Shown here: one piece after another, positions 33,304 through 42,595 of the stretch
How the letters are laid out: each line of letters begins with the position of its first letter
How positions within the stretch are numbered: position 1 is the first letter of the stretch
Source: Actinomycetota bacterium
Lineage (GTDB): Bacteria; Actinomycetota; Acidimicrobiia; Acidimicrobiales; Ilumatobacteraceae
Assembly: GCA_947454105.1 (NCBI GenBank)
Contig: CANGIP010000007.1
Location: forward strand, 1-64,000
Direction of reading: 5' to 3'
Length of the DNA: 64,000 nucleotides
Position numbers and translations under genes: made by a program
The notes under the pieces: generated by a model
The model's input: the letters and a program-made list of their open reading frames with translations, nothing else
What the model was told of the DNA's origin: nothing
Database searches by the model: none

Positions 33304-34935
33304 GTGTCAACAACCGCACCAACATCCAATAAAGCCTGGAATTTTGCCGATGCTTGGGAGTCTGTCGCTCGGCAACTTCCAGATGCACTCGCCCAGCACT
33401 TCAACGATGACGTCTACACCTGGACCGATTTCAATCAACGGGCTAACGGAATCGCGCAAAGTTTTCTGAATGCCGGCGGTCAGCAACAAGACAAAGTTGC
33501 GCAGTACATGTACAACTGTCCGCAGTACCTCGAAAGTTTGTTTGCCACTTTCAAAGCCGGGCTTGCACCCGTCAATACCAACTATCGCTACACCGCCGAT
33601 GAGCTGGTGTATATCTGGGACAACGCCGACGTCGTTGCAGTTGTCTTTCACGGGATCTTTGCTGAAACGATCGAGCAACTTCGCCATCGCGTACCACGAA
33701 TTGTTTTGTGGCTGTGGGTCGATGATCACAGTGGTGCATGTCCTTCATGGGCCACCGATTACGAGACAGCTGCACGTTCAGGTACAACGACAAATGTTTC
33801 TGGACCATGGGGACGAACGGGTGATGACCTCTTGCTGCTATACACCGGCGGAACGACCGGCATGCCCAAAGGTGTCATGTGGCGCCAAGAAGATCTCTTT
33901 CTCACTCTCGACAGCACCAACAAGAAGCGCCTTCCTCCTGTTCCTGAAGGAGATCCGATTGGCGATCGTTCAACAAAACCTGGACCGCGCAATTTGCCCG
34001 CAGCACCATTGATGCACGGAACTGGTTTGTTTAATGCGATGAGCAACTTGATGGTTGCGGGATGCATCATCACCATGCCTGGGCGAAAGTTTGAGCCAAC
34101 TGAACTTCTTGACACCATTGAGAAATACCAAATCAATTCGATGTCGATCGTTGGTGACGCTTTTGCCAAACCAATCCTGCGCGCCCTCGACGCCGAACCA
34201 AGTCGATGGGATATCTCTTCGTTGCGCGTCATCGTTTCAAGCGGTGTGATGTTTGCCGCCGAAACAAAAGCCGGCCTATTGCGCCACAGCGAACGACTCA
34301 TCATGGTTGATGCACTCGGTTCGTCTGAAGCAATCGGCATGGCCCAAAACACCACCTCGGCAGCTGGCGATTCAAAAACTGCATCATTTGAATTGGGACC
34401 AAATACCAAGATCCTCACCGAAGACGGACGCGAAGTGCAGCCTGGAAGCGACGAGATTGGCCGTGTTGCGCTCAAAGGAAACACCCCAATCGGTTATTAC
34501 AAAGACCCGGAGAAGTCAGCGAAGACTTTCCAAGTCATTAATGGCGTTCGTTGGTCCATTCCCGGCGACTGGGCGAGTATCGATACCGACGGGACCGTTC
34601 GGCTGTTGGGCCGAGGCAGCCAGTGCATCAATACTGGCGGCGAAAAGGTCTACCCCGAAGAAGTTGAAGAAGCCCTTAAATTGCACCCGACAGTTGCCGA
34701 TGCGGCAGTGGTCGGCGTCCCCGACGAACGCTTCGGACAGGCCATCACCGCCTTAGTCGAGCCATTACCCGGCCAAACAATTGTTGAAGCTGATCTGATT
34801 GCCTTCATCAAGGAGCATCACGCCGCGTACAAAGCCCCGAAGCGCGTCATTTCAATCGCCACTGTCGGACGCGCAGGAAACGGCAAACTTGATTACAAGG
34901 CGCTGACTGAGATTGCCCTGAAGTCTCTCGGGTAG
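33304..34935 (+). CDS. Acyl-CoA synthetase (FadD-like)
   Basis: A 543-residue AMP-forming acyl-CoA ligase. Visible motifs are the P-loop LLYTGGTTGMPKGVMW, the adenylation motif region MVDALGSSEAIG, PGDWASIDTDGTVRLLGRG and the C-terminal INTGGEKVYPEEVEEAL, then AGNGKLDYKAL with the catalytic Lys. It resembles FadD17/FadD19-type enzymes of steroid side-chain activation, but the chain preference cannot be read. It heads a same-strand run with SDR and acyl-CoA dehydrogenase genes, so it likely activates their substrate. The start is GTG. Confidence 0.9.
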   Translation: MSTTAPTSNKAWNFADAWESVARQLPDALAQHFNDDVYTWTDFNQRANGIAQSFLNAGGQQQDKVAQYMYNCPQYLESLFATFKAGLAPVNTNYRYTADELVYIWDNADVVAVVFHGIFAETIEQLRHRVPRIVLWLWVDDHSGACPSWATDYETAARSGTTTNVSGPWGRTGDDLLLLYTGGTTGMPKGVMWRQEDLFLTLDSTNKKRLPPVPEGDPIGDRSTKPGPRNLPAAPLMHGTGLFNAMSNLMVAGCIITMPGRKFEPTELLDTIEKYQINSMSIVGDAFAKPILRALDAEPSRWDISSLRVIVSSGVMFAAETKAGLLRHSERLIMVDALGSSEAIGMAQNTTSAAGDSKTASFELGPNTKILTEDGREVQPGSDEIGRVALKGNTPIGYYKDPEKSAKTFQVINGVRWSIPGDWASIDTDGTVRLLGRGSQCINTGGEKVYPEEVEEALKLHPTVADAAVVGVPDERFGQAITALVEPLPGQTIVEADLIAFIKEHHAAYKAPKRVISIATVGRAGNGKLDYKALTEIALKSLG

Positions 34936-34995
34936 CGTCAGACCTGCAGTTTTATAGAAATCCCCCAATCACCCTTTACCTATTTAGGAGTCAAA

Positions 34996-35889
34996 ATGTC
35001 AGCACTCGGATACGACGGCAAAGTTGCAATTATCACTGGAGCCGGCGGAGGCCTCGGTCGTCAACACGCATTGATGATGGCCAAGCGCGGCGCACTGATC
35101 GTTGTCAACGACCTCGGTGGTTCGGTTGATGGAACAGGCGCAAATGCCTCGGCAGCACAAGTCGTCGTTGACGAGATCAAGGCCGCTGGCGGAGAAGCCG
35201 TTGCCGATCACAACTCGGTGGCAACTCCAGAAGGCGGCGCCGCAATCGTGCAGACCGCCATTGACACATACGGTCGCGTTGACATCGTGATTAACAACGC
35301 TGGCATCTTGCGCGACAAGGCATTCCACAACATGTCACCCGATCTGTTGAACCCGGTCCTTGATGTTCACTTGAAGGGCGCGTTCTACGTCACTCAGCCC
35401 GCATTCGTGCACATGCGCGAACAGGGTTACGGCCGCATCATTTCAACTTCGTCCGCTGCTGGTGTTTTCGGCAACTTCGGGCAGACCAACTACGGTGCCG
35501 CCAAAATGGGACTCGTTGGTTTCACGCGTGTGCTCGGAGTCGAAGGCGCTCGCTTCAACATCAAGGCCAACGCCATTGCGCCACTCGCCATGACACGTAT
35601 GACTGAAGACATCTTGGGAGCTCTCAAAGACAAACTCGATCCCGGCTTGGTTTCACCACTCGTTGCATTCCTGGCCCACGAAGACTGCCCAGTCAGTGGA
35701 CAACTCTTCTCTGTCGGTGGCGGCCGCGTCGCCCACGTGTTCTTGGGTGAAACCAATGGCTACTACTCGCCAACACTCTCGCCCGAAGATGTCCAGAACA
35801 ATTGGGACACCATCACCAATCGCGATTCGTTCTCGGTGCCGAACAACCTCGGCGAAGAGACCGCATTGTTCTTGAACTTCTTCAAATAA
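34996..35889 (+). CDS. SDR, (3R)-hydroxyacyl-CoA dehydrogenase type
   Basis: A 297-residue short-chain dehydrogenase with TGAGGGLG, VVNDLGGSVDGTG, NNAGILRDKAFH, the catalytic STSSAAGVFG and YGAAK. It belongs to the same 17-beta-HSD4-like group as the SDRs at 6616 and 58154, with a C-terminal extension of about 50 residues (YYSPTLSPEDVQNNWDTI) typical of that group. AGGAG lies six bases before the ATG. It lies between acyl-CoA synthetase and dehydrogenase genes and likely catalyses the third step of the same beta-oxidation cycle. Confidence 0.9.
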   Translation: MSALGYDGKVAIITGAGGGLGRQHALMMAKRGALIVVNDLGGSVDGTGANASAAQVVVDEIKAAGGEAVADHNSVATPEGGAAIVQTAIDTYGRVDIVINNAGILRDKAFHNMSPDLLNPVLDVHLKGAFYVTQPAFVHMREQGYGRIISTSSAAGVFGNFGQTNYGAAKMGLVGFTRVLGVEGARFNIKANAIAPLAMTRMTEDILGALKDKLDPGLVSPLVAFLAHEDCPVSGQLFSVGGGRVAHVFLGETNGYYSPTLSPEDVQNNWDTITNRDSFSVPNNLGEETALFLNFFK

Positions 35890-35919
35890 GACTCACTCAT
35901 ACTTTTGGGAGGTCACGCC

Positions 35920-37047
35920 GTGATCACAGTGGACGAATTCGCTCAGGAAGCCAAACAATGGTTGGCCGAAAATAAGCATCTTGCTCCTCGTGATTACGGC
36001 GCCATCTGCCCTCCCGACATGGTGAATGAGGGCTTGGCGTGGCAGAAGCATCTCTACGCTTCAGGCAAAGCTGGCATTCATTGGCCAGTTGAATTTGGCG
36101 GCCAAGGATTGACCGCCGCTCACCAAGCTCAATGGCTATACGAGTGTGCGCTCGTTGGCGTGCCGGGTGTTTTCAACATGGTGGGCTTAGTACTCACTGG
36201 TGGTGCAGTACAGAAATTTGGAACACCCGAACAACAAGCAAAACATCTCAATGCTTCGCTGCGCGCCGATCATGTGTGGTGTCAATTATTCAGCGAACCT
36301 GGTGCAGGTAGCGACTTAGGTTCACTCAGCACCAAAGCTGAGCGCGATGGTGACCGCTTCATTGTGAACGGTCAAAAAGTTTGGTGCTCCGGAGGTCGCT
36401 ACAGCAACTGGGGCATCCTGATGGCTCGCACCAATCCAGATGCACCTAAGCATGAAGGAATCAGTTTCTTTTTACTTGACATGAGTTTGCCCGGAATCGA
36501 AATTCGTCCGCTCAAACAAATGACTGGCGAAGCTGAATTTGACGAAGTGTTCTTTACCGATGTTGCAATGCCCGCCGATGCGTTACTCGGACCACTTCAT
36601 GGTGGTTGGGGTGTGGGGATGGCTGTGCTGACTTCTGAACGGGGTCACATCGGAACAAGCGTGATTTCACTCGAACGTCGTCTTGATTCAATTTCTCGTC
36701 TTGCCGAAGGGCGCGAGCTGTCACCGACCGAGCGTCAAGAGGTCACCAAGTTGCTATCGAAGGGAATGGCTTACAAAGCCATGGCTCAGCGTCAAGGACC
36801 AGTTGCTTCAACCGCAGCATCGCTCATGAAATTGGGCATCACCGAGATGATGTTCGAAACTTCGATATTGCGCTCGAACATTTCGGGAATGGATTCGTTA
36901 CTCGTTGGACCCGAAGCATTTGGAGTGCTGTCGGCACCGGGCGGCCGTATCGCCGGTGGGACAAGTCAAGTGCAGCGAAACATCATTGGTGAACGCTTAC
37001 TTGGCCTTCCCCGCGAACCATCGGTCAAAAAACCCGAAAATAACTGA
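35920..37047 (+). CDS. Acyl-CoA dehydrogenase
   Basis: A 375-residue acyl-CoA dehydrogenase. Motifs are VWCQLFSEPGAGSDLGSL, FIVNGQKVWCSGG, MARTNPDAPKHEGISFF, MTGEAEFDEVFFTDV and GGTSQVQRNIIGERLLGLP. I chose GTG 35920 because GGGAGG lies seven bases before it; a TTG at 35905 is in frame. With the dehydrogenase at 32007 it may form a two-subunit enzyme, as in mycobacterial ChsE1-ChsE2 (inference from gene context). It follows the SDR gene closely. Confidence 0.9.
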   Translation: MITVDEFAQEAKQWLAENKHLAPRDYGAICPPDMVNEGLAWQKHLYASGKAGIHWPVEFGGQGLTAAHQAQWLYECALVGVPGVFNMVGLVLTGGAVQKFGTPEQQAKHLNASLRADHVWCQLFSEPGAGSDLGSLSTKAERDGDRFIVNGQKVWCSGGRYSNWGILMARTNPDAPKHEGISFFLLDMSLPGIEIRPLKQMTGEAEFDEVFFTDVAMPADALLGPLHGGWGVGMAVLTSERGHIGTSVISLERRLDSISRLAEGRELSPTERQEVTKLLSKGMAYKAMAQRQGPVASTAASLMKLGITEMMFETSILRSNISGMDSLLVGPEAFGVLSAPGGRIAGGTSQVQRNIIGERLLGLPREPSVKKPENN

Positions 37048-37065
37048 TCGTCAGGACAGTGAATC

Positions 37066-37323
37066 ATGAACAACAATTCGACAAAAGACCAGCAACAGGG
37101 CAACAACACGAAAGATACGCCTTGGCGACTCATAAGTTTTGCTGTGCTTGTGGCGATTGTTGCGATCTTCGTTCTGCAGAACCGGGACAGATTGCCCGTA
37201 AACTTCCTTTTCTTCGAAATCAACAGTCGGCAGTGGGTCAATCTCAGCGTCGCCGTTGCGTTCGGCGTCATTCTTGATCGGTTGTTCATCGGTTGGAGAA
37301 AGCGTCGTCGCAACGACGACTGA
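37066..37323 (+). CDS. Small LapA-domain membrane protein
   Basis: An 85-residue membrane protein with two helices (about residues 22-40 and 55-72), joined by QNRDRLPVNFLFFEI, the hallmark of the LapA/DUF1049 domain. It ends with the basic tail WRKRRRNDD. The role in actinobacteria, which lack LPS, is not known. It lies 18 bases after the acyl-CoA dehydrogenase gene in the same direction. Confidence 0.82.
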   Translation: MNNNSTKDQQQGNNTKDTPWRLISFAVLVAIVAIFVLQNRDRLPVNFLFFEINSRQWVNLSVAVAFGVILDRLFIGWRKRRRNDD

Positions 37324-37356
37324 GCCTCACTATCGAGAAATAGTGAGAACCGCATC

Positions 37357-38199
37357 GTGAAAGTCGCATCTACTAACGGCGTCAAAGTTGAAATGTATGA
37401 CATGGGAGGCACCGGCCCCAACATGTTGCTTTCGCACGCCAACGGATTTCATGGTCTGTGTTGGAAGCCCGTCGCCGACAACTTGATTAAGCGATTTCAT
37501 TGTTACTCATTCGACCATCGTGGTCACGGCGACACGAAAGCTCCCAAAGATTGGAAAGTCGCGTGGGCTGGTTACGGTGCCGATGCGACGGCATGTGCGA
37601 AATCAATTAACGAACCAGGTGGCATCATCGGAGTCGGACATTCGATGGGCGGAGCAACCCTTCTCATCGCTGCGATCAAAAACCCTGGCCTGTTTCGCGG
37701 ATTGTTGTTGTACGAACCAATCGTGAAACCCGATGATGTACGCATGCCCGCTAATCGTCCAAACAACTTGGCCGAAGGTGCTGCCCGTCGCAAGAAGAGC
37801 TTCAAATCCTTTGAAGAAGCAATTGAGAATTATTCAAACAAAATGCCCATGACTCACTTCACGCCCGAAGCTCTTGAGGCATATGTGCGTGGTGGATTTA
37901 GCCAAGCAGATGACGGCACTATTCATCTCAAATGTGATCCCGCTCTTGAGTCAGAGAATTTCCGCAATCCAGAGATTCCCAATCTCTGGAAGAAGTTGTC
38001 CGAACTTGATATTCCGGTCTGGGTATTGAGCGGACATCCCGAGCCTTTCCAGCCCTCAGGATTTGCTGAGGCGATTGCTGATCGCCTCCCCCAAGGTAAT
38101 CACATCGAATACAGCGACCTTGATCACTTTGGGCCGTTCGTCGACCCAACTCGTGTGGCGCGAATTATCGACACTTTTGCCGACACTCTGGAACCCTGA
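37357..38199 (+). CDS. Alpha/beta hydrolase
   Basis: A 280-residue alpha/beta hydrolase with LLSHANGFHGLCW, DHRGHGDTKAP, nucleophile elbow GVGHSMGGATLL, and a C-terminal catalytic His in SDLDHFGPFVDP. The substrate is unknown. GTG start. Its TGA shares a base with the ATG of the PAP2 gene (TGATG), which suggests coupled translation. Confidence 0.88.
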   Translation: MKVASTNGVKVEMYDMGGTGPNMLLSHANGFHGLCWKPVADNLIKRFHCYSFDHRGHGDTKAPKDWKVAWAGYGADATACAKSINEPGGIIGVGHSMGGATLLIAAIKNPGLFRGLLLYEPIVKPDDVRMPANRPNNLAEGAARRKKSFKSFEEAIENYSNKMPMTHFTPEALEAYVRGGFSQADDGTIHLKCDPALESENFRNPEIPNLWKKLSELDIPVWVLSGHPEPFQPSGFAEAIADRLPQGNHIEYSDLDHFGPFVDPTRVARIIDTFADTLEP

Positions 38200-38771
38200 T
38201 GTCCGAATCCTCCGATGAGCTAACTCCAGGAACTGGAATTTTTGGCCCATCGGTTGATGCATTTGATGAGCGGGTTGATCAGTTGCTCGAGATCGTGCGC
38301 TCGTCAAAGACCGCAGGTCGTGTGTTTCTGGCTGCCAGTCGACTAGGTGATTTCAGTGTGGTGTGGCATCTCATCGCAGTTTCACGCGCCATGACGGGTC
38401 GCAAACGCGCTTCGCAGGCTTTGGCAATCGCAGCCTTACTTGGTGCCGAATCGTTGATTGTGAATCAAGGAGTCAAACGACTTTTCAAGCGCGATCGCCC
38501 CACGTCGAGTGGCGATGATCGCTTTGAGGTCCGCGCGCCATCGACGAGCAGCTTCCCAAGTGGCCACGCCAGTGCGGCAACTTTCGCCGCAGTTGTGTTG
38601 ACAACTTTGGATGGAAAGAAGTCTGCTCCTTTGTGGTTCGGAATTGCTGCGATCGTCGGCACTAGTCGAGCATTTGTGCGCATTCATCACGCATCAGATG
38701 TCATCGGTGGAGCATGTGTTGGACTCGTACTCGGGCTTGCAGTTCGCCCCATCGTCAAACTGATGAAATAA
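38199..38771 (+). CDS. PAP2-family phosphatase
   Basis: A 190-residue membrane phosphatase of the PAP2 (type 2 phosphatidic acid phosphatase) superfamily. All three signature blocks are visible: KRLFKRDRP (K-x6-RP), SSFPSGHASAATF (PSGH) and SRAFVRIHHASDVIGG (SR-x5-H-x3-D). The likely substrates are lipid phosphates such as phosphatidate or undecaprenyl diphosphate. It is short, with three or four hydrophobic helices. It is coupled to the hydrolase upstream and convergent with the metalloprotease. Confidence 0.9.
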   Translation: MSESSDELTPGTGIFGPSVDAFDERVDQLLEIVRSSKTAGRVFLAASRLGDFSVVWHLIAVSRAMTGRKRASQALAIAALLGAESLIVNQGVKRLFKRDRPTSSGDDRFEVRAPSTSSFPSGHASAATFAAVVLTTLDGKKSAPLWFGIAAIVGTSRAFVRIHHASDVIGGACVGLVLGLAVRPIVKLMK

Positions 38772-38776
38772 CTCAA

Positions 38777-39913
38777 TTACGGCGCGATTCGTACTTCAAT
38801 CTTGGCAGTCGAGACTGAGTTGGTTGTCACCAATTGCTTCACAGTGATTGCAACTTTTCCGTTTGACCATGATTTTCCCACTTGGAGGTCGGCATCAAGC
38901 ACTGTCTGACGCCGCTCAAAGCCATTCATTCCCACTACCTCTATTTGATGGACAACCACACGATCGTGGAGCAAATGCCGATTATCCCCCGTCGCCCCGA
39001 TGACTTCAACGGAGATAACTGTTGAGTTATTTAGTGGCACAAGTACTAAACGCAAACCGTCAACCACTAGTCCGGTATTTGTTGCCACGAGTTCGAACGA
39101 CTTTGTTCCGCTGTCAACAAGCGCAACGTTTCCGTCATCAAGCCAACCTGCCAGATACATATTGATCCCCAAAGACCCAGGCGCATTGCGCTCATCTGAA
39201 TTGATATCGCGAGGTGCCGCACTATTGCTCATGACATCAACTGCGCTGTCGTAGACGCCGTTACCAAAGTTGTCAACTGAAGTACTGCTGTGTGGCCAGT
39301 CGAGAGCGTGACCCATCTCGTGCTCAATCAAATCAAGAGGTGGGTGACCGTTCCAATATGGCATGAAGTCTGATGCACCTACATAGACGGCACGGCGAGT
39401 GAGACGAGCCGAACAATTTTCCACGCAGGGTGAGCCCGGGCGCCCCCATCCACCCACAGCCGTCTCGGTATGTTGCGCATTAGCAATCACCAAGACTCCG
39501 CGAGTTGAATCTAAAGATTGATCCAAAGCTCGATCGACACACACATCAGATTTTTCATCAGCACTGATAGATACTCCGTTGACGGCGGTGAACTTCGGCA
39601 AATAGCGCCCATTCGACCAACGGCTGAAGTAGTCGACGACCGGATCTAATTCGTGCACGATGTCAGCGCTTGAAAGCTTGAGCCGTTCATTGCCTGGTTC
39701 AAAAATTGGGTCAGTCGTGTCTCGCGGAATCTGACAAATCACCACTTCCCATGAGTCTGAACCAAGTGCAATGTCACCAAACTGTGACTCGGTCTGAAGC
39801 ATGGCATTCATGGCTTCGGAATCAAAGTTGCCTGTGACCTGCTGTTCATGACCGCAACTGGCGAGCGTTGCGGCGACGAGCGCGCCCGCAAACATTGATC
39901 TAAATAGTTTCAT
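38777..39913 (-). CDS. Metzincin-like zinc protease lipoprotein
   Basis: A 378-residue exported lipoprotein with lipobox TLASC (C20). The zinc site is HEMGHALDWPH (H198, E199, H202, H208), i.e. the HExxHxxGxxH metzincin pattern with Asp205 in place of the glycine. A likely Met-turn follows in AVDVMSNSAAP (M228). The C-terminal 130 residues are beta-rich. It resembles M6/M43-type secreted proteases; the substrate is unknown. A TACGGT hexamer lies nine bases before ATG 39913. It is divergent from the WS/DGAT gene. Confidence 0.75.
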   Translation of the reverse strand: MKLFRSMFAGALVAATLASCGHEQQVTGNFDSEAMNAMLQTESQFGDIALGSDSWEVVICQIPRDTTDPIFEPGNERLKLSSADIVHELDPVVDYFSRWSNGRYLPKFTAVNGVSISADEKSDVCVDRALDQSLDSTRGVLVIANAQHTETAVGGWGRPGSPCVENCSARLTRRAVYVGASDFMPYWNGHPPLDLIEHEMGHALDWPHSSTSVDNFGNGVYDSAVDVMSNSAAPRDINSDERNAPGSLGINMYLAGWLDDGNVALVDSGTKSFELVATNTGLVVDGLRLVLVPLNNSTVISVEVIGATGDNRHLLHDRVVVHQIEVVGMNGFERRQTVLDADLQVGKSWSNGKVAITVKQLVTTNSVSTAKIEVRIAP

Positions 39914-39926
39914 CGCCCAAGAACCG

Positions 39927-39932
39927 TAGCCT
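39927..39932 (+). promoter_or_regulatory. Leaderless -10 hexamer TAGCCT
   Basis: TAGCCT ends seven bases before ATG 39940. The opposite-strand TACGGT for the metalloprotease overlaps this short divergent region. Confidence 0.45.
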
Positions 39933-39939
39933 GACTGTT

Positions 39940-41376
39940 ATGGCTACGGAGATCCGCTTCGACCACAAAATGTCCGATACAGAAGGACTCATGTGGCGAC
40001 TTGATAAAGACCCGTATCTCAGTTCAACCTTTTCAAATCTTTCGCTTCTTGATCGTGCTCCAGACTTTGATCGCTTACGTCGCCGTATGGATCGCGCTTC
40101 GATCGCTATTCCGCGCTTGCGACAAAAGGTGCAATCAACTCCCGCAAATTTGACTCCTCCGTTATGGGTCGAAGATCCTGACTTCAATATTGACTATCAC
40201 GTTCGCCGCATTGCCGTACCTGCTCCAGGAACAATGCGTCAGGCACTAGACATCGCCACTCTGATCACCGCCGATCCATTTGACCGCACGCGACCGCTTT
40301 GGCAATTCGTGGTGATTGAAGGTTTAGAAAATGGACAGGCGTTGTTGGTAGAAAAACTTCATCACACCATCGCTGATGGCGAGGGAAGCGTGCAACTGTC
40401 GTTGCAGTTTTTTGATTTTGAACGTGATGCTGCCGATCCACTTCCACTAGACGCCTCAAGCATCGGCAACGTCTCAGCACAAACCAACATGTTGAACCTT
40501 GATCTTTGGCGCGACCTGTTATCTGGCCCATTGAAAATGCCATTGGCGGTCGTCAGACAAATTCGCGATCTCCTCGCCGACCCAACTCAAATTCCAACTA
40601 ATGGTTCAGCCACGATCGAAACTTTGCGCGGACTTCTTGGACAGATGACCGATGTCGATCCTGCTAAGTCTCCGCTGTGGACTTCGCGCACTCTCAAACG
40701 ACATAGCGAAGTCCTCGAAATACCATTTTTAGAAACTCGCGAGGTGGCCCGATCGATGGGCGGCACATTAAACACAATTCTTCTCACTGCGGCGAGCGAT
40801 GCATCTGGCCGCTATCACCGTGAGCTCGGTTCACCCATTGATCATTTGCGGGCATCAATGGCAATCAGTACCCGCAAAGAATCTGGTGATGGTTCACAAA
40901 CCAATGCCTTTTCGTTGGCCCGCCTACTCGTGCCGACCGGCGAAATGAAACCCAAAGATCGTTTTGAACTCGTTCACCAAGCAACGATCGACGCCAACGG
41001 CAATTCTGCCTCTCAAGCCTTGAACGCAATTTCTGCTCTCTCGGCTTCGTTGCCCACCGGAATCTTGACCCGCATCGCTCGTCTGCAATCGCAGACTGTT
41101 GATTTTGCAACCTCAAACGTCAAGGGAACACCTTTGCCAGTCTTTGTGGCAGGAGCGGAAATCATCAACAACTTCCCGCTCGGTCCGATCGGTGGAGTTG
41201 CCTTTAATTTGACGCTCCTCTCGCATGTTGGCCATCTTGATATGGGCCTTCATATGGATTCAGGAGCAATTGAGAATCCGCAACTTCTCCATCAGCATCT
41301 CAAGGAATCGTTAGCTGAATTACTGCAGATCAAAGTGAAGAAATCGTCATCACCAAAGAAGATGAAAAAGAACTAA
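39940..41376 (+). CDS. Wax ester synthase/diacylglycerol acyltransferase (WS/DGAT)
   Basis: A 478-residue acyltransferase of the bacterial WS/DGAT family, which makes wax esters or triacylglycerol from acyl-CoA. The catalytic HHxxxDG motif is visible as HHTIADG (141-147). Other family segments are MSDTEGLMWRLDKDPY at the start, FDRTRPLWQFVVIEGL and SNVKGTPLPVFVAGA near the C terminus, the latter resembling the conserved SNVPG block. It ends in a Lys-rich tail. The gene suggests storage of neutral lipid, consistent with the many acyl-CoA genes nearby. Confidence 0.92.
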   Translation: MATEIRFDHKMSDTEGLMWRLDKDPYLSSTFSNLSLLDRAPDFDRLRRRMDRASIAIPRLRQKVQSTPANLTPPLWVEDPDFNIDYHVRRIAVPAPGTMRQALDIATLITADPFDRTRPLWQFVVIEGLENGQALLVEKLHHTIADGEGSVQLSLQFFDFERDAADPLPLDASSIGNVSAQTNMLNLDLWRDLLSGPLKMPLAVVRQIRDLLADPTQIPTNGSATIETLRGLLGQMTDVDPAKSPLWTSRTLKRHSEVLEIPFLETREVARSMGGTLNTILLTAASDASGRYHRELGSPIDHLRASMAISTRKESGDGSQTNAFSLARLLVPTGEMKPKDRFELVHQATIDANGNSASQALNAISALSASLPTGILTRIARLQSQTVDFATSNVKGTPLPVFVAGAEIINNFPLGPIGGVAFNLTLLSHVGHLDMGLHMDSGAIENPQLLHQHLKESLAELLQIKVKKSSSPKKMKKN

Positions 41377-41387
41377 ATTGAGGCGAA

Positions 41388-41594
41388 TCAGCCACGCATT
41401 GCGGTGGTCAACAAGTTGCGAACATCGAGCAACATGTCGCTGACTTCACCTGTCGATACCAATTCGCGCTTCACCAAATCGGACAATGCTGAATCGATGA
41501 TTGAGAGAGCTTCGTTAATGACGTCGGCGGAAACGACTTTGATGTCACTGATTTCAAGTTCGGTCATCACGTCTGCTACCTGCGTATCGGTCAT
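41388..41594 (-). CDS. Small acidic helical protein, unknown
   Basis: A 68-residue acidic, helix-rich protein (MTDTQVADVMTELEISDI). No known family. It is supported as real by GGAG seven bases before ATG 41594 and by lying in its own gap, convergent with WS/DGAT and divergent from the SDR. Its hydrophobic heptad-like spacing (IINEAL-type stretches, LVKREL, MLLDVRNLL) could form a helical hairpin. A perfect palindrome lies 20 bases upstream. Confidence 0.65.
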   Translation of the reverse strand: MTDTQVADVMTELEISDIKVVSADVINEALSIIDSALSDLVKRELVSTGEVSDMLLDVRNLLTTAMRG

Positions 41595-41614
41595 TGAATG
41601 CTCCTCTGGTCACG

Positions 41615-41629
41615 GATTTTCAGAAAATC
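41615..41629. promoter_or_regulatory. Perfect palindrome GATTTTC-A-GAAAATC
   Basis: A 15-base perfect inverted repeat 20 bases upstream of the small gene at 41594 (minus) and 136 bases before the SDR start (plus). Its shape is that of a dimeric repressor operator; the regulator is unknown. Confidence 0.4.
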
Positions 41630-41753
41630 GTTCGGCTTGAACAACTTGCTACTGAGAAAGTAACGCATAGAACAAGCTGTTTTGTGCATCGTATCTCAGT
41701 CTTTTTTCTGGACATGGTCAGCCAAGGCGTCGTCGGGCACAGCACCCAGCCCC

Positions 41754-41759
41754 TACGAT
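41754..41759 (+). promoter_or_regulatory. Leaderless -10 hexamer TACGAT
   Basis: TACGAT ends six bases before ATG 41766 and supports that start. Confidence 0.5.
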
Positions 41760-41765
41760 CTGAAT

Positions 41766-42593
41766 ATGGAATTTCATGGAGCCGGAACAGTCGTCACAGG
41801 TGCATCTGGTGGCATCGGAGAGGCCCTCGCACGGCGTTTCCACCATCTTGGGGCCTTTGTCGTTGTCTCTGATGTCGTAGAGGCTGGAATTACTGCGTTG
41901 GCCGCTGAACTCAATGCCAAACGGCCGAATTCAGCATTGGCTGTCACCGCCGACGTTTCTAGCGAAATCGGCAATCAGCAACTAGTGGCAACTGCCCGAC
42001 AATTCTTATCGCGAGATGGCAGAAACGGAATTGACCTATTTTTCGCTAACGCTGGCGTGGGCAACGGAACCCTGATTGAAACAACTTCAGAGTCTGATTG
42101 GAATTTGGCGTTTAATGTCAATGTTCACGCACACCGCTGGGCCGCAAAATATTTGATTGAAGATTGGCTCACCGCTGGACGTGGATATTTCTGTTCAACT
42201 GCGTCAGCAGCTGGGCTGCTCAGCCAAATCGGTTCGATGCCCTATTCAATGACGAAAAGCGCAGCTGTCGCCTTCGCTGAATCATTGGCGATTACCTATG
42301 GAGATCGCGGTATTCGTGTCAGTTGTCTATGTCCACAAGGTGTCAACACCAACATGTTGCGTCAAGGCGATACACCAGGTGCCGGTATCGCAAGTGATGT
42401 TGTTCGTTCAGCAGGCGATGTCCTCGAACCTGATGAAGTTGCAATTGTTGTGTCTGACGCAATTGAGCAAGAAAAGTTCCTGATTCTTCCTCACCCGCAA
42501 GTTGCCGAATTCGAACAGCGCAAGGCCGCTGATCGCGATCGTTGGCTGTCAGGCATGCGCAAACTTCAAGCTCGGGTTTACGGAAAAGGTTAA
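41766..42593 (+). CDS. Short-chain dehydrogenase/reductase
   Basis: A 275-residue SDR with cofactor-binding TGASGGIG near the N terminus, ANAGVGNG, the catalytic serine in STASAAGLLS and the YSMTKSA motif (Y-x3-K). The sequence SCLCPQGVNTNML follows the active site. The substrate is unknown. ATG 41766 (MEFHGAGTVVTG) is chosen because the fold begins there and TACGAT lies six bases upstream; the frame is open to 41682. It precedes the clamp-motif gene by two bases. Confidence 0.88.
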   Translation: MEFHGAGTVVTGASGGIGEALARRFHHLGAFVVVSDVVEAGITALAAELNAKRPNSALAVTADVSSEIGNQQLVATARQFLSRDGRNGIDLFFANAGVGNGTLIETTSESDWNLAFNVNVHAHRWAAKYLIEDWLTAGRGYFCSTASAAGLLSQIGSMPYSMTKSAAVAFAESLAITYGDRGIRVSCLCPQGVNTNMLRQGDTPGAGIASDVVRSAGDVLEPDEVAIVVSDAIEQEKFLILPHPQVAEFEQRKAADRDRWLSGMRKLQARVYGKG

Positions 42594-42595
42594 GA

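Noticed and set aside
33759-34484. 241-codon open frame on the minus strand
   Set aside because: It is antisense to the acyl-CoA synthetase catalytic region and shows no protein family features.
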